A DNA stretch of 64,000 nucleotides, from assembly GCA_944332645.1 (NCBI GenBank), contig CALVKK010000001.1, positions 45,344 to 109,343 on the forward strand, written 5' to 3'. Origin of the DNA: an uncultured Bacilli bacterium (lineage in GTDB: Bacteria; Bacillota_I; Bacilli_A; RF39; UBA660). Shown piece after piece: positions 26,268 through 34,232 of this stretch. Each line of letters starts with the position of its first letter. The first letter of the stretch is position 1. The translations under genes were made by a program, and so were the position numbers. The notes beneath the pieces were generated by a model that saw only the letters and a program-made list of their open reading frames with translations, was not told the DNA's origin and made no database searches.

Positions 26268-26687
26268 CTACCACTTAGTAAGTTCATTATTTTTTATAGC
26301 ATTTGTTATTTCAAATACTTCTTCATTTGTATAATCTTTTTTTAAACCTACCAAAATTGATGGCGGTGTTGGTATTTCTTTGTTAATAGGTCGCCAAATA
26401 TGCAAACAATATGGATGATTATTAACATAATCTTTTTTTGCTGGATGTAATTGCATACATACCTCATCATCTTTCCAAAATAAATCTTTCATTGAACACA
26501 TTTGTTCCCACGATGGACATCTAGTTGGCATCGATACCGAACAATGTTCAAATTCAGCTCCCCAACTCATTATAAAATTTAAATGACATCTACTTTTTTT
26601 ATCGTAAAAAGTCCCACCAAAACCATCTCTACCTTCTTTTTTTATTTCTAAATATTTATTCTTTTTGATTTCTTCTAAACTTTTCAT
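26268..26687 (-). CDS. DUF7694-like phage protein
   Basis: 139 residues. The run AEFEHCSVSMPTRCPSWEQM..KDLFW..DEVCMQLHP and PYCLHIWRPI fits a small phage family found with recombination genes. It has conserved Trp, Cys and His residues that could bind metal, but the function is unknown. Adjacent to an HNH-like gene with 4-bp overlap. Confidence 0.6.
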   Translation of the reverse strand: MKSLEEIKKNKYLEIKKEGRDGFGGTFYDKKSRCHLNFIMSWGAEFEHCSVSMPTRCPSWEQMCSMKDLFWKDDEVCMQLHPAKKDYVNNHPYCLHIWRPINKEIPTPPSILVGLKKDYTNEEVFEITNAIKNNELTKW

Positions 26688-27037
26688 TTAGTACTCCATT
26701 TCTTATAAACTAAATTCGACTTATCCCAACTTGGATAAAGACTCTTTAAATAATTTTCCATTATTGATAACATTTCTTTTCGTAGACTTTGATTACCATT
26801 GTCCAGCAAATGATGATGATATCTACACCCCTCAACCCCGTTTTCTTCAATTCCTAAACCCATTTTTGACTTGGGTACAAAGTGCATAATATCGTGAATT
26901 ATAAAATCCATTTTATTAGGATTAAATTCTTCACAATGATAACCAATTCTACAAAAAAGACACGAATAATTATCTCTTTGTTGTATGGTCCTTATTGTGT
27001 CTTTATTAAATTGTAATAATTTTGTATAATTTGGCAT
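26684..27037 (-). CDS. HNH-type endonuclease
   Basis: 117 residues. Metal-binding CLFC (about 26-29) and the later HFVPKSKMGLG, then GCRYHHHLLDNG form the classic HNH frame of small phage nucleases. It lies between NinB-like and DUF7694 genes and likely acts in DNA processing during replication or recombination. A single-strand or branch specificity cannot be judged. Confidence 0.7.
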   Translation of the reverse strand: MPNYTKLLQFNKDTIRTIQQRDNYSCLFCRIGYHCEEFNPNKMDFIIHDIMHFVPKSKMGLGIEENGVEGCRYHHHLLDNGNQSLRKEMLSIMENYLKSLYPSWDKSNLVYKKWSTK

Positions 27038-27493
27038 TTAAGCCACCCCCTGACTTTTAACATCTTCCTCTAATTCTTCTAACTCTTCCGGACTTAATGT
27101 TTCGATTCCTTGTTGTTTGCATTCTTCACAAAGTCCTTTCAATAAAATTGCAAATTCAGCTGTATTTAATTCGTGGCTAGGAGTGTACACGTGGTACACA
27201 TAAAATTCCTTGCCATTTTTTAATATCTTTGATTTTTTTTCGTAATATTCGATACCTCTAATATTACTTTCATTAGGTACTAAAATTTCATATCTAGGAC
27301 TATAAGATTTAAGCATCTCAAAATGTAATTCTTCTATTCCTATTTTTGTCTTTAATGATAATTCTCCTAATAATTTCCAATACTTTTTATTTTGTTTTTT
27401 ATTTCTTTTTTCTTTGTATTCTTTTATTTCAAATAATTTATTTTTGTCTTGGTCATACAACCATTGAATTATTTTTAAGACATTTCCTATCAT
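27038..27493 (-). CDS. NinB-like recombination protein
   Basis: 151 residues. The pattern EYKEKRNKKQNKKYWKLLGEL, then Y.VYTPSHELNTAEFAILLKG and QGIETLSPEELEELEED resembles NinB-type recombination mediators, which act with SSB and recombinases. The start overlaps the SSB stop (TAATG), so it is coupled to SSB. Family assignment is by pattern and context. Confidence 0.5.
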   Translation of the reverse strand: MIGNVLKIIQWLYDQDKNKLFEIKEYKEKRNKKQNKKYWKLLGELSLKTKIGIEELHFEMLKSYSPRYEILVPNESNIRGIEYYEKKSKILKNGKEFYVYHVYTPSHELNTAEFAILLKGLCEECKQQGIETLSPEELEELEEDVKSQGVA

Positions 27494-27900
27494 TAATCTA
27501 ACCAATTATCATCAATAGACACACTTTCACCAAAATCAGCGAACACATCAGTATTGTCTTGTTTTTCTTCTTTAGTTTCTTCTTTTTTCTTGCTATTTAA
27601 GAACATTACTCTTTCAGCAACGACTAATGTTTTGTATCTATTTTCGCCGTCTTTAGTTGTAAATTTTTCAGTTTGTACTCTACCTTCTATAGCTACTAAA
27701 CTACCTTTATCTAAATATTGGCAAATATTTTCAGCTTGCTTTCTCCACACTCTAATTTCAATAAAATCAGCCTCTTTTTTTCCGTCTTCACGAGGTGGTC
27801 TATCTACTGCTAAATTGAAACTCGTTACTGCTATGTTTGAACTTGTATATTTTAATTCAGGTTTGGCTGTTAACCGACCTATAAGTATTGCTTTATTCAT
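27493..27900 (-). CDS. ssb: Single-stranded DNA-binding protein
   Basis: 135 residues. The OB fold covers about 1-105 (MNKAILIGRLTAKPELKYTS; FIEIRVWRKQAENICQYLDK; GSLVAIEGRVQTEKF). An acidic linker and C-terminal tip DDNWLD stand in for the usual DDDIPF partner-binding tail. I use the ATG at 27900; the 145-residue reading adds ten residues absent from SSBs. Encoded with recombination genes. Confidence 0.9.
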   Translation of the reverse strand: MNKAILIGRLTAKPELKYTSSNIAVTSFNLAVDRPPREDGKKEADFIEIRVWRKQAENICQYLDKGSLVAIEGRVQTEKFTTKDGENRYKTLVVAERVMFLNSKKKEETKEEKQDNTDVFADFGESVSIDDNWLD

Positions 27901-28210
27901 TACTTTTCTCCTTACTATTTTTACTTTCAAAATAATTAATCGTACTTTTTATATATGATAGTGAATTATTTAATTTTTCTATTGCGTAATCGGAATATAT
28001 CCCTTTATGTTCTACATAAACTTCTAATACTGCTGATATGCCTATTAAACTATCAACTAAATCTTTTAAAAATGCACTATCCCTAGAACCAGTAGAATAA
28101 TATTCATCATAAATTTTCATATAATAATGTTCTATTTTGTTAAGTTCTCTATTTAATGAATCTTGAGTATTTTGTCTAAAGAAATCTCTATCTATATTGC
28201 TTCCAAACAT
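27893..28210 (-). CDS. Hypothetical helical phage protein
   Basis: 105 residues, all-helical, acidic C-terminal end. Overlaps SSB and the upstream gene, so it belongs to the replication/recombination operon. Unrecognised. Confidence 0.45.
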   Translation of the reverse strand: MFGSNIDRDFFRQNTQDSLNRELNKIEHYYMKIYDEYYSTGSRDSAFLKDLVDSLIGISAVLEVYVEHKGIYSDYAIEKLNNSLSYIKSTINYFESKNSKEKSNE

Positions 28211-28902
28211 TCTCTAAACTCTACCTCCAATTCTTCTCTTTCTTCATCATTATGAAGTTGATTTAAATACCTATTTGCTTCTTCTAATATTTCCATATAT
28301 TTAACATTATTTTTTATAGCATTATTAACCGTATCATATCTTTCTTTGTCTTCCGCTGCTTTTGTATATACTAAATACAAATCACTTAATACTTGATATT
28401 TTCTACCTTGAAGATAATTAGATAAGTAGGTATCTGTTTTTTTGTTGTTTGAGACATAATTATCTATATATACATCTCTTATTTCTTTATTACTAACACC
28501 ATTATCATCTAAAAAATCTTCTGCTATTTTTGTTAGCATATCTTCTTCTTCACTTTCGGCTGCTTGTATTAATTCATATCCTTTTTCTTTTCTTATGTAA
28601 TATTTTTCACAAGAACATATTAAATCAAATATTGCACCGTTAATTTGTTTCTTTAGAATTTTTATATTGCTTTGATTAATATGATAAGTTATAAAATTAT
28701 AATTGCTATAATCATTATTTTTTATATTAATTTCCAATACAATACTGTTGCTTTGTGTATTAATTTCGTATAGTTGTAACGAAAATATAAAATCTTTATA
28801 TACAAACAAATTCCATTTTTTATTCCAAAGTTCTCTATCTAAATAATTTTTTATTATAAAACTATAATCAATTTCATATTGCTTAATAATTAAGTTATTC
28901 AT
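28192..28902 (-). CDS. Hypothetical phage protein of the recombination block
   Basis: 236 residues. The N-terminal half is strand-rich (LWNKKWNLFVYKDFIFSLQL), the C-terminal half helical and acidic (EEANRYLNQLHNDEEREELE). The start at 28902 follows GGGTGAACGTA. It lies between a PD-(D/E)XK nuclease and SSB, where many phages encode annealing or exonuclease partners, but no motif allows a name. Confidence 0.5.
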   Translation of the reverse strand: MNNLIIKQYEIDYSFIIKNYLDRELWNKKWNLFVYKDFIFSLQLYEINTQSNSIVLEINIKNNDYSNYNFITYHINQSNIKILKKQINGAIFDLICSCEKYYIRKEKGYELIQAAESEEEDMLTKIAEDFLDDNGVSNKEIRDVYIDNYVSNNKKTDTYLSNYLQGRKYQVLSDLYLVYTKAAEDKERYDTVNNAIKNNVKYMEILEEANRYLNQLHNDEEREELEVEFRECLEAI

Positions 28903-28915
28903 TACGTTCACCCTT

Positions 28916-29491
28916 TTAATATTTACTTTCCCAATTTTCTTGATAAATCTTTAACAAGTCATATTTTTCTAGCCAATTCATAAATTTATAAATTTCTTCT
29001 TTTAAATCCATTTTTAATTCTTCACGATAATATTCTTCTTTAAAAATTCGTAATTGTTTTTTATCTTCTTCCCAGTCGTTTACCATATCTTTTTTATCAA
29101 AATTATTACAAATTACATATTGCATTTTATATGCCTCTGGTACTAATTCCATATAAACTGCTGTTTGATAACTTCCGTAAAATTTACCGACATCATAATT
29201 GTTAGTGTGCTTATAATCAGTAATAACTCCAGCTTTTAAACAATCAATTTTTCCGTAGACAATGAAATTATCAATATTTTTATATACTTTAACTTGGTAA
29301 CATCCATTTTTTGTTTCAGGATAATGAGCAACCATATACTCCTCAAACTCATTACCCTTAACAAATTTACTTTTATCTTCGACTTCTTCTTTTTTTAAAG
29401 TTTTAATAAAATCTTCCAAAGTGCCATATTGATTTTCGACACAATATTTCCAACTATTCAGCAATGTCGGTGTTATTAGATACTTTTTCAT
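28916..29491 (-). CDS. PD-(D/E)XK exonuclease (Cas4/RecB-like)
   Basis: 191 residues. KGNEFEEYMVAHYP, YGKIDCLKAGVITDYKHT and GSYQTAVYMELVP form the nuclease core: Glu/His region, Asp in GKID, D-x-K as DYK, and the QxxxY-like QTAVY. Probably a DNA end-resecting nuclease paired with the Sak4-like ATPase just upstream, with which it overlaps by 38 bp. The start at 29491 is chosen because it aligns with the family's short N-terminus. Confidence 0.75.
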   Translation of the reverse strand: MKKYLITPTLLNSWKYCVENQYGTLEDFIKTLKKEEVEDKSKFVKGNEFEEYMVAHYPETKNGCYQVKVYKNIDNFIVYGKIDCLKAGVITDYKHTNNYDVGKFYGSYQTAVYMELVPEAYKMQYVICNNFDKKDMVNDWEEDKKQLRIFKEEYYREELKMDLKEEIYKFMNWLEKYDLLKIYQENWESKY

Positions 29492-30407
29492 ATTCTTTCT
29501 TCTCACTATTCCATTGATAACCTAATTCTGCTACCTTTTCTTTAAATTTGTGTTTCAACTCTTTTTCACTTGTTAAAATATGATTAGTTTCTTTAATTAA
29601 TTTTGTCATACTTGTTAAATCTTCTTTGGTTTCCATTTTTTCAATTTGTGGTACTATTTCATTCATTAATTTTTCATATTCTTTCTTTTGTTCTTCAAAG
29701 AATACAGCTTCTTTTTTGATGTTGTTATTAGCTAATTGAAACAATTTTGTTAAAAAGTCATTTGGTTTTGTTCCGTCTAATTCAGGTATTTTCATTACAC
29801 CTTTAATTCCAAAACTTGCTTTAGCAAAATATCTTTCACAATTATCGAATCCGATAGTTTTCTTTTTACCGATAATTTCCATAAAGCCACCAATTTCAAC
29901 ATTTTGCCATACTGTGTTTTTTGTAGATCCTTCTACTAAAATTCTTAACTTTGTTTGTTCCTCATCTTTTTCTTCAACTGCGTGAAAAACAATAACAATG
30001 TTTTTTCTTAAATTGTAGTAGCAATTATCCATAAATCTTGAAAATTCTCTTGCCACAGCTCCATAACCTTGTAATGATAAACTACCGTCTTTTTTAGCAT
30101 TTTTAACATCCTGTTTAATAACATAATTCTTCATTAATTCTAATAATTTTCCACCAGTATCAATTACTAAAGTTTCATAATCACTTAAATCGCCTTTTAA
30201 ATCTTCGATTAATTCTTCATAACTATTTGGTTGAATAAAGTCTTTTCTTGCACTAGCCATAACTCTATTGATACCTAAATCTACATCTACCAATAATGGT
30301 TTTGGTGCAGATAAAGCTAAAGTCGTTTTACCTATTCCTGGATACCCAGCTATTAACATTCTTATTTTTTGATTTTCATTAATTAATTCATTTGGTTTTT
30401 TTATCAT
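29454..30407 (-). CDS. Sak4-like RecA-fold ATPase (AAA_24)
   Basis: 317 residues. Walker A AGYPGIGKTTLAL (about 19-31), a Walker B-like strand YETLVIDTGGKL (about 77-88) and the core sensor region FHAVEE (about 145) are typical of phage AAA_24/Sak4 proteins. These assist single-strand annealing and recombination with SSB. The last 90 residues are a charged helical extension. Operon partner of the nuclease downstream. Confidence 0.8.
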   Translation of the reverse strand: MIKKPNELINENQKIRMLIAGYPGIGKTTLALSAPKPLLVDVDLGINRVMASARKDFIQPNSYEELIEDLKGDLSDYETLVIDTGGKLLELMKNYVIKQDVKNAKKDGSLSLQGYGAVAREFSRFMDNCYYNLRKNIVIVFHAVEEKDEEQTKLRILVEGSTKNTVWQNVEIGGFMEIIGKKKTIGFDNCERYFAKASFGIKGVMKIPELDGTKPNDFLTKLFQLANNNIKKEAVFFEEQKKEYEKLMNEIVPQIEKMETKEDLTSMTKLIKETNHILTSEKELKHKFKEKVAELGYQWNSEKKEYEKVSNNTDIAE

Positions 30408-30724
30408 AAATTCATTCCTCCTATTTTACTTTTCCATTCCATAATTTTTGTCGTTCTAAACATTTGATTTGCACGATGTTTAGTATTGTTAATTGTTTCT
30501 TCTACCTCTTCTCGTGTTGTACAGATATAAAATCCACCACTAATACCCGATATACTTCCAATCAATTTTGGATACTGCTTGTCCTCTCTGATATTTTGAA
30601 TGATCTTTCGCATTGTCTTATCACTATTCACATTGAATATTTGTCGTAAGTCTTTGTTTTTGATTAAATTAGCTTTTCCTAAATGATTTTTACAAAGGTA
30701 TTCATAAACTAATTTTTCACGCAT
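30404..30724 (-). CDS. Winged-helix-like phage protein
   Basis: 106 residues. The N-terminal half (LVYEYLCKNHLGKANLIKNK; DLRQIFNVNSDKTMRKIIQN) reads as a winged helix, followed by GGFYICTTREEVEETIN and a charged end. Common in early operons of Firmicute phages with no fixed function. Overlaps both neighbours. Confidence 0.5.
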   Translation of the reverse strand: MREKLVYEYLCKNHLGKANLIKNKDLRQIFNVNSDKTMRKIIQNIREDKQYPKLIGSISGISGGFYICTTREEVEETINNTKHRANQMFRTTKIMEWKSKIGGMNL

Positions 30725-30894
30725 GGTATTAACCTCGCTTTTTTGTGTTTGAATCGCTCTTGTAGTTCTTTTGCTCTTTTAGGTGTAAATACTTTAGCCT
30801 CGTTTATATCTCTAACAATGTGGTACATTGGAATACTAGGCTTAGCCCACTTTAGATACACTTTTTCGTTTGAAACTTCTATTTCTACAATCAT
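30709..30894 (-). CDS. Small hypothetical phage protein
   Basis: 61 residues: a strand-turn-strand start (IVEIEVSNEKVYLKWAK) and a basic helical end (KRAKELQERFKHKKAR). Overlaps the upstream initiator gene by 4 bp. Not recognised. Confidence 0.45.
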   Translation of the reverse strand: MIVEIEVSNEKVYLKWAKPSIPMYHIVRDINEAKVFTPKRAKELQERFKHKKARLIPCVKN

Positions 30895-31562
30895 TTTTCA
30901 CCCCTTAATTCTTTTTCAAAAGCCTCTAATTCTTCATCAGTTAGTAAATCATCATCGACATTTTTATTGAACCAGTCAGGAACTTGTTCTATTGGCTTTT
31001 CGTTTTTTAAACGGTCAAAAATTATTCCTTTGTAATTATTTGCCATGCACTCATCGATTAAGTTAATAATTTTTTCTTCGCCATATTTTTTTGTGTTGTT
31101 TTCAATTTGCGTTAGTAAAGACTTTAATCCTGTTTCAGTATAATGTTCTTTTCGCTCTTTTTTGTACATGAGCCAATCTTCAATCTTTCCCCTTAACAAT
31201 CCCCTATCTTTTAAAAACTCTAAATTAGAAACTAAAAACTTAAAACTTAAAACACTTGTTTTGTTTTCTTCCGGTTCCTCATTCGGTTTCTTTCCGGTTT
31301 GCTTTCCGGTTTTTCTTTGGTTTGCCTTTCGGTTTTCTTCCGGTTCATTTTTTTTACTTCTTTTTGAATTGTTTTTTGATAAATTTAACTGTGATTTCAA
31401 AGTGTTAAAGACTGCTTGATTGTGTCCTGTTAATATAGGTTCAATATCTTTAAATACATAATCAGTAATAGCTATTAATAAAATACTTTTATCTTCTATT
31501 GGTAATGTATCGATTAAGTTATAATAGTCATAATAAAATGTAAAACTATTTACTTTATTCAT
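30891..31562 (-). CDS. Replication initiator-like protein (DUF6291 + DnaD-like)
   Basis: 223 residues. The N-terminal part (about 5-60, FTFYYDYYNLIDTLPIEDKS) resembles DUF6291, followed by a basic, low-complexity linker (about 66-100, Lys, Glu, Arg and Gln) and a C-terminal helical domain (about 110-185) of DnaD-like type with YKGIIFDRLKN, similar to the YxxxI motif region. Such proteins recruit the host helicase to the phage origin. The acidic tail could contact a loader. Confidence 0.65.
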   Translation of the reverse strand: MNKVNSFTFYYDYYNLIDTLPIEDKSILLIAITDYVFKDIEPILTGHNQAVFNTLKSQLNLSKNNSKRSKKNEPEENRKANQRKTGKQTGKKPNEEPEENKTSVLSFKFLVSNLEFLKDRGLLRGKIEDWLMYKKERKEHYTETGLKSLLTQIENNTKKYGEEKIINLIDECMANNYKGIIFDRLKNEKPIEQVPDWFNKNVDDDLLTDEELEAFEKELRGEK

Positions 31563-31565
31563 TCC

Positions 31566-31715
31566 TTAACACCTATCCTTTAGTTCTTTTTTAAAATCGT
31601 TTATTATGTCTTCAATTTGACATAATCTAATTTTTAAGATATACTTTAGTTGTAAATTTTTATTTACAACTTGATTGGAGCACCCCCGTGACCAATCTTT
31701 TTTTTGTACAGTCAT
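31566..31715 (-). CDS. Small basic phage protein
   Basis: 49 residues with a basic start (TVQKKDWSRGCSNQ) and a helical end (KYILKIRLCQIEDIINDFKK). I use the ATG at 31715, preceded by GGGGTGATG; a longer 61-residue reading overlaps the previous gene. Possibly a regulator or excisionase-sized protein, with no motif support. Confidence 0.4.
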   Translation of the reverse strand: MTVQKKDWSRGCSNQVVNKNLQLKYILKIRLCQIEDIINDFKKELKDRC

Positions 31716-31732
31716 TTTTACATCACCCCTTT

Positions 31733-31966
31733 CTATAAATTCACTAAACAATAATCTCGATCATTATTTCGACTGCATTGTTCTAAAGCATTGTTCTGTA
31801 ATAAATAGCCTAAATAGAACATACCTACTAACAATGCACCAACCACAACCATACCGATTATCATTCTGTGTTCTTTTTTCTTCTTTTCTTTTAAAAATTG
31901 TTTTCTCATTTTAATTTGATTTTCTTTTAATACTTCGTTTAATGTTTTTCCCTCTTTATTTTTCAT
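31733..31966 (-). CDS. Small single-span membrane protein of the early operon
   Basis: 77 residues: a basic, helical cytoplasmic N-terminus (KENQIKMRKQFLKEKKKKEH), one transmembrane helix (about 34-56, MIIGMVVVGALLVGMFYLGYLL) and a short outer end with two Cys. Exclusion or lysis-timing proteins of phages can look like this, but no family is recognised. Confidence 0.5.
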   Translation of the reverse strand: MKNKEGKTLNEVLKENQIKMRKQFLKEKKKKEHRMIIGMVVVGALLVGMFYLGYLLQNNALEQCSRNNDRDYCLVNL

Positions 31967-31993
31967 ATAGCTTGTCCTTTCTTTTTTAGAAAA

Positions 31994-32110
31994 CTATGAA
32001 TAATAATTTTCTTGAATAAATAATGTTAGATTTTTTATTATTTTTTCTAATCTTTCTTTATTAGGTGGATTAGAACTTTTTATTTTTAATGCAGACTTGT
32101 TTTTTTTCAT
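31994..32110 (-). CDS. 38-residue hypothetical phage protein
   Basis: Short basic frame MKKNKSALKIKSSNPP..KNLTLFIQENYYS with ribosome site AGGTGAG six bases before the ATG. It fills the gap between the plus-strand DUF2188 gene and the early minus-strand operon. Plausible but too short for certainty. Confidence 0.4.
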   Translation of the reverse strand: MKKNKSALKIKSSNPPNKERLEKIIKNLTLFIQENYYS

Positions 32111-32217
32111 ATTCTCACCTACTAAATAATATTTTTTTAAGGTTTGTCCTTATTCTTTAAATTATTTTGTTGACTTGCTTTATGTTCTCCTTTACAATGT
32201 TTTTGAAAGGAGGAATT

Positions 32218-32448
32218 ATGGCAAATCAACATACTGTTCCAAATCCAAATGGTGGTTGGGATGTAAAACGTGAAAACGCTAAACGCGCAACTAAACATTT
32301 TGATAATCAAAGCGATGCATATAAATATGCTCAATCAATCGCTAAAAATCAAAACAGTGAAGCGCTTTTACACGGTCGTGACGGTAAGATTCGTGCTAGA
32401 GAAAGTTACGGAAACGACCCAAAACACATTAAGGATACGGAATATTAA
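32218..32448 (+). CDS. DUF2188 protein
   Basis: 76 residues matching DUF2188 along the whole length: NQHTVPNPNGGWDVKRENA, then AYKYAQSIAKNQNSEALLHG and RDGKIRARESYGNDP. Small proteins of this type occur in bacteria and mobile elements with unknown role. A very strong ribosome site, AAAGGAGGAATT, decides the ATG at 32218. It is the only plus-strand gene embedded in the minus-strand early region and has its own terminator, so it is an independent unit, perhaps a cargo gene expressed from the lysogen. Confidence 0.85.
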   Translation: MANQHTVPNPNGGWDVKRENAKRATKHFDNQSDAYKYAQSIAKNQNSEALLHGRDGKIRARESYGNDPKHIKDTEY

Positions 32449-32454
32449 TATTTG

Positions 32455-32481
32455 CAGTTAGTTTTTTCTAACTGTTTTTTT
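32455..32481 (+). terminator. Terminator of the DUF2188 gene
   Basis: Hairpin CAGTTAG-TTTTTT-CTAACTG followed by seven T on the plus strand. On the minus strand no T run follows, so early phage transcripts can pass through. Confidence 0.85.
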
Positions 32482-32635
32482 CTTTTACTCTAACTATATA
32501 AGGTTTAATAATATCAACATATTCTTGAGTAAATTCAACTATTATTTCTTTAGTTTCTTCATTTTGAATAATTACATATTCTATATTTTTGTTTAAAATA
32601 TTATTGCATTTTTCTTCTTTTTGACATTCTTTCAT
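32468..32635 (-). CDS. 55-residue hypothetical protein after the Cro-like gene
   Basis: Frame MKECQKEEKCNN..YVIIQNEETKEIIVEF..VKEKNS. AGGAG lies eight bases before the ATG, and the start is just after the Cro-like stop, so it is co-transcribed with it. Its 3' end reads through the DUF2188 terminator hairpin. Unrecognised; could be a small regulator. Confidence 0.5.
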   Translation of the reverse strand: MKECQKEEKCNNILNKNIEYVIIQNEETKEIIVEFTQEYVDIIKPYIVRVKEKNS

Positions 32636-32640
32636 CTTAT

Positions 32641-32886
32641 CTACTCCTGTTCGTTGTTTTTCTGCTTATTCGCATATATTTTTCTAAAAAAAATGTCAAA
32701 ATCTTCGTTATATACTAGCAAAATTTTTTCTAATATATCGATTTGCATAGAAACCTGATTATTCTCATATCTACAAAGTGTATCTTTATTAATACCAGCC
32801 TTTTCGGCTACAATTTCAATAGACATTTTTTCTTTAGCTCTAATAGAACGAAGTTCATCAGCTATTAATTCTCTAGTATTTTTCAA
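32641..32886 (-). CDS. XRE-family regulator, Cro-like
   Basis: 81 residues. Helix-turn-helix at about 9-62: LRSIRAKEKMSIEIVAEKAG, then INKDTLCRYENNQ. It is divergent from the S24 repressor and shares its operator region, the lambda-like cro position, so it is likely the early lytic repressor/switch protein. The promoter at 32910-32938 contains one operator half in its spacer. Charged C-terminal tail. Confidence 0.75.
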   Translation of the reverse strand: MKNTRELIADELRSIRAKEKMSIEIVAEKAGINKDTLCRYENNQVSMQIDILEKILLVYNEDFDIFFRKIYANKQKNNEQE

Positions 32887-32909
32887 CTTTATCCCTCCTA
32901 ACTACCTAC

Positions 32910-32938
32910 ATTATACTATGCTTATTTGCAGAAGTCAA
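32910..32938 (-). promoter_or_regulatory. Sigma-A promoter of the Cro-like gene
   Basis: TTGACT (32933-32938), 17-bp spacer, TATAAT (32910-32915) on the minus strand: a near-consensus promoter. The spacer contains the left operator arm, so a bound repressor would block it. Expected to be the main early lytic promoter. Confidence 0.8.
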
Positions 32939-32960
32939 TACTTTTTATGCAAATAAGCAT
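32918..32960. promoter_or_regulatory. Phage repressor operator pair
   Basis: ATGCTTATTTGCA (32918-32930) and TGCAAATAAGCAT (32948-32960) are perfect 13-bp inverted copies. The right copy is itself a dyad, TTATGC-AAATAA-GCATAA (32945-32962). They lie between divergent promoters of the S24 repressor and the Cro-like gene, the expected operator arrangement of a lysis-lysogeny switch. Confidence 0.75.
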
Positions 32961-32968
32961 AATTTTTA

Positions 32969-32997
32969 TTGCTTTTTTAAAAAAAATAATATATAAT
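32969..32997 (+). promoter_or_regulatory. Sigma-A-type promoter of the repressor gene
   Basis: TTGCTT (32969-32974), 17-bp spacer, TATAAT (32992-32997). The repressor ATG is 22 bases after the -10. The right operator ends 7 bp upstream of the -35, so autoregulation is likely. Confidence 0.65.
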
Positions 32998-33019
32998 CAA
33001 TATGAAAGGAGGAATTACT

Positions 33020-33658
33020 ATGCCTAATTTCTTTTCTTCAAACCTTAAATTTTTAAGAGAAAAAAAAGGATTATCACAAAATAAGTTGGCTGAAAAGGTA
33101 GGTGTAAATCAAACCACAATTGCAAGATGGGAAACAGAAGAAATTAAACCATCTATTGACAATGTAGAACAAATTGCTAACGCATTAAATATTGGGCTAC
33201 CTGAATTACTTATTTCAGACTTAAGGTTCGATAATGCTGATGTTGTAGACATACCATCAAATACTATAAAAATACCAGTTTTAGGTGTAATTAAGGCCGG
33301 AATACCTATAGAAGCCCAACAAGATATAATAGATTATGTTGAGATACCTAAAGATTGGACTAAAGGCGGTAAAGAATACTACGGACTAAAAATTAGTGGT
33401 GATAGTATGTACCCCAAATATGATAATGATGATATAGTAATTTTCTTAAAAACAAATGAAGTCATAAGTGGTAAGGACTGCGCTGTTATGGTCAATGGAT
33501 TTGATGCTACATTTAAAAAGGTATTATTTCAAAATGATAGTATAGTATTGCAGCCATACAATAGCAACTACCAAGTACAAATATTTAATAAAGAACAAAT
33601 AGAACAATTACCAGTTAAAATAATCGGAATAGCAAAAGAGAAAAGGACAAAATTATAA
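33020..33658 (+). CDS. Phage repressor, CI/LexA type with S24 self-cleavage domain
   Basis: 212 residues. The N-terminal XRE helix-turn-helix (about 4-60, LKFLREKKGLSQNKLAEKVG) binds the operator. The C-terminal S24 peptidase (about 90-205) has an Ala-Gly cleavage bond in VIKAGIP, nucleophile Ser in GDSMYP and a Lys partner in the ATFKKV region. It keeps the prophage silent and cleaves itself when RecA is activated by DNA damage. The start at 33020 follows AAAGGAGG; an earlier ATG at 33002 would include that ribosome site. Confidence 0.92.
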   Translation: MPNFFSSNLKFLREKKGLSQNKLAEKVGVNQTTIARWETEEIKPSIDNVEQIANALNIGLPELLISDLRFDNADVVDIPSNTIKIPVLGVIKAGIPIEAQQDIIDYVEIPKDWTKGGKEYYGLKISGDSMYPKYDNDDIVIFLKTNEVISGKDCAVMVNGFDATFKKVLFQNDSIVLQPYNSNYQVQIFNKEQIEQLPVKIIGIAKEKRTKL

Positions 33659-33715
33659 ACATGATGATGAAGCAAATAGATATATTAAATTCCTATTAGA
33701 AAATAAAATTGATTA

Positions 33716-33739
33716 AAAATACGCTAGTACAGGTATTTT
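33716..33739 (+). promoter_or_regulatory. Leader hairpin 1 with conserved loop
   Basis: Stem AAAATAC/GTATTTT with loop GCTAGTACAG, followed by AAAATAGATGT and a GGAGGTG ribosome site before the membrane-protein gene. The same arrangement recurs at 34233 with a different but still paired stem and a loop that differs at one base. Stem covariation suggests a conserved RNA element, terminator-like or a protein-binding leader. Confidence 0.5.
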
Positions 33740-33771
33740 TAAAATAGATGTATGATTGGAGGTGTATTTTT

Positions 33772-34140
33772 ATGATATTTATTTTGGATTTTTTTATTAC
33801 AATGAGTTGTTATATGGTTTATCCTTTGGTAAAATTCGTTGTCTTAAACAAAGATGTGGAATTTACAACAAAAGATGTAAACAAAACCTGTATTATAAAT
33901 AGTATTGTATGGGCTATAATATTCTTAATTATAGGAATTAATATAATTCCAAATTACGAGCCTAACTTTGCACCTGCAATGATATGGTATTGTATTAATT
34001 ACAGCATTTATTATCTAAAATATCGCAATGAAGATAATGTAAAAATTTTCGATAATAGAACTAAAAAATTAGCAATTTTAGCACTTGTTTTGGTAATCAT
34101 TGTTATACTAATATATGCATCTATATTTAAAAATATCTAA
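33772..34140 (+). CDS. Lysogeny-region membrane protein, four spans
   Basis: 122 residues with four predicted transmembrane helices (about 3-24, 41-60, 68-84, 101-120) and a short charged loop (KYRNEDNVKIFDNRTKK). Expressed beside the repressor, so it may be a lysogenic-conversion or superinfection-exclusion factor; no family is recognised. The start at 33772 follows GGAGGTG with nine bases spacing; a frame from 33748 would put this ribosome site inside the gene. Confidence 0.55.
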   Translation: MIFILDFFITMSCYMVYPLVKFVVLNKDVEFTTKDVNKTCIINSIVWAIIFLIIGINIIPNYEPNFAPAMIWYCINYSIYYLKYRNEDNVKIFDNRTKKLAILALVLVIIVILIYASIFKNI

Positions 34141-34232
34141 TTGGCTTAGTAAACATTTTAACACATATATATAGTAGTGTCTCTAATAAGTATTATTATT
34201 TCAATATTTAATTACAATGATATAATTAGCTT

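Noticed and set aside
32137..32334. Minus-strand 65-residue frame
   Set aside because: Overlaps the DUF2188 gene, which has a family match and a strong ribosome site.
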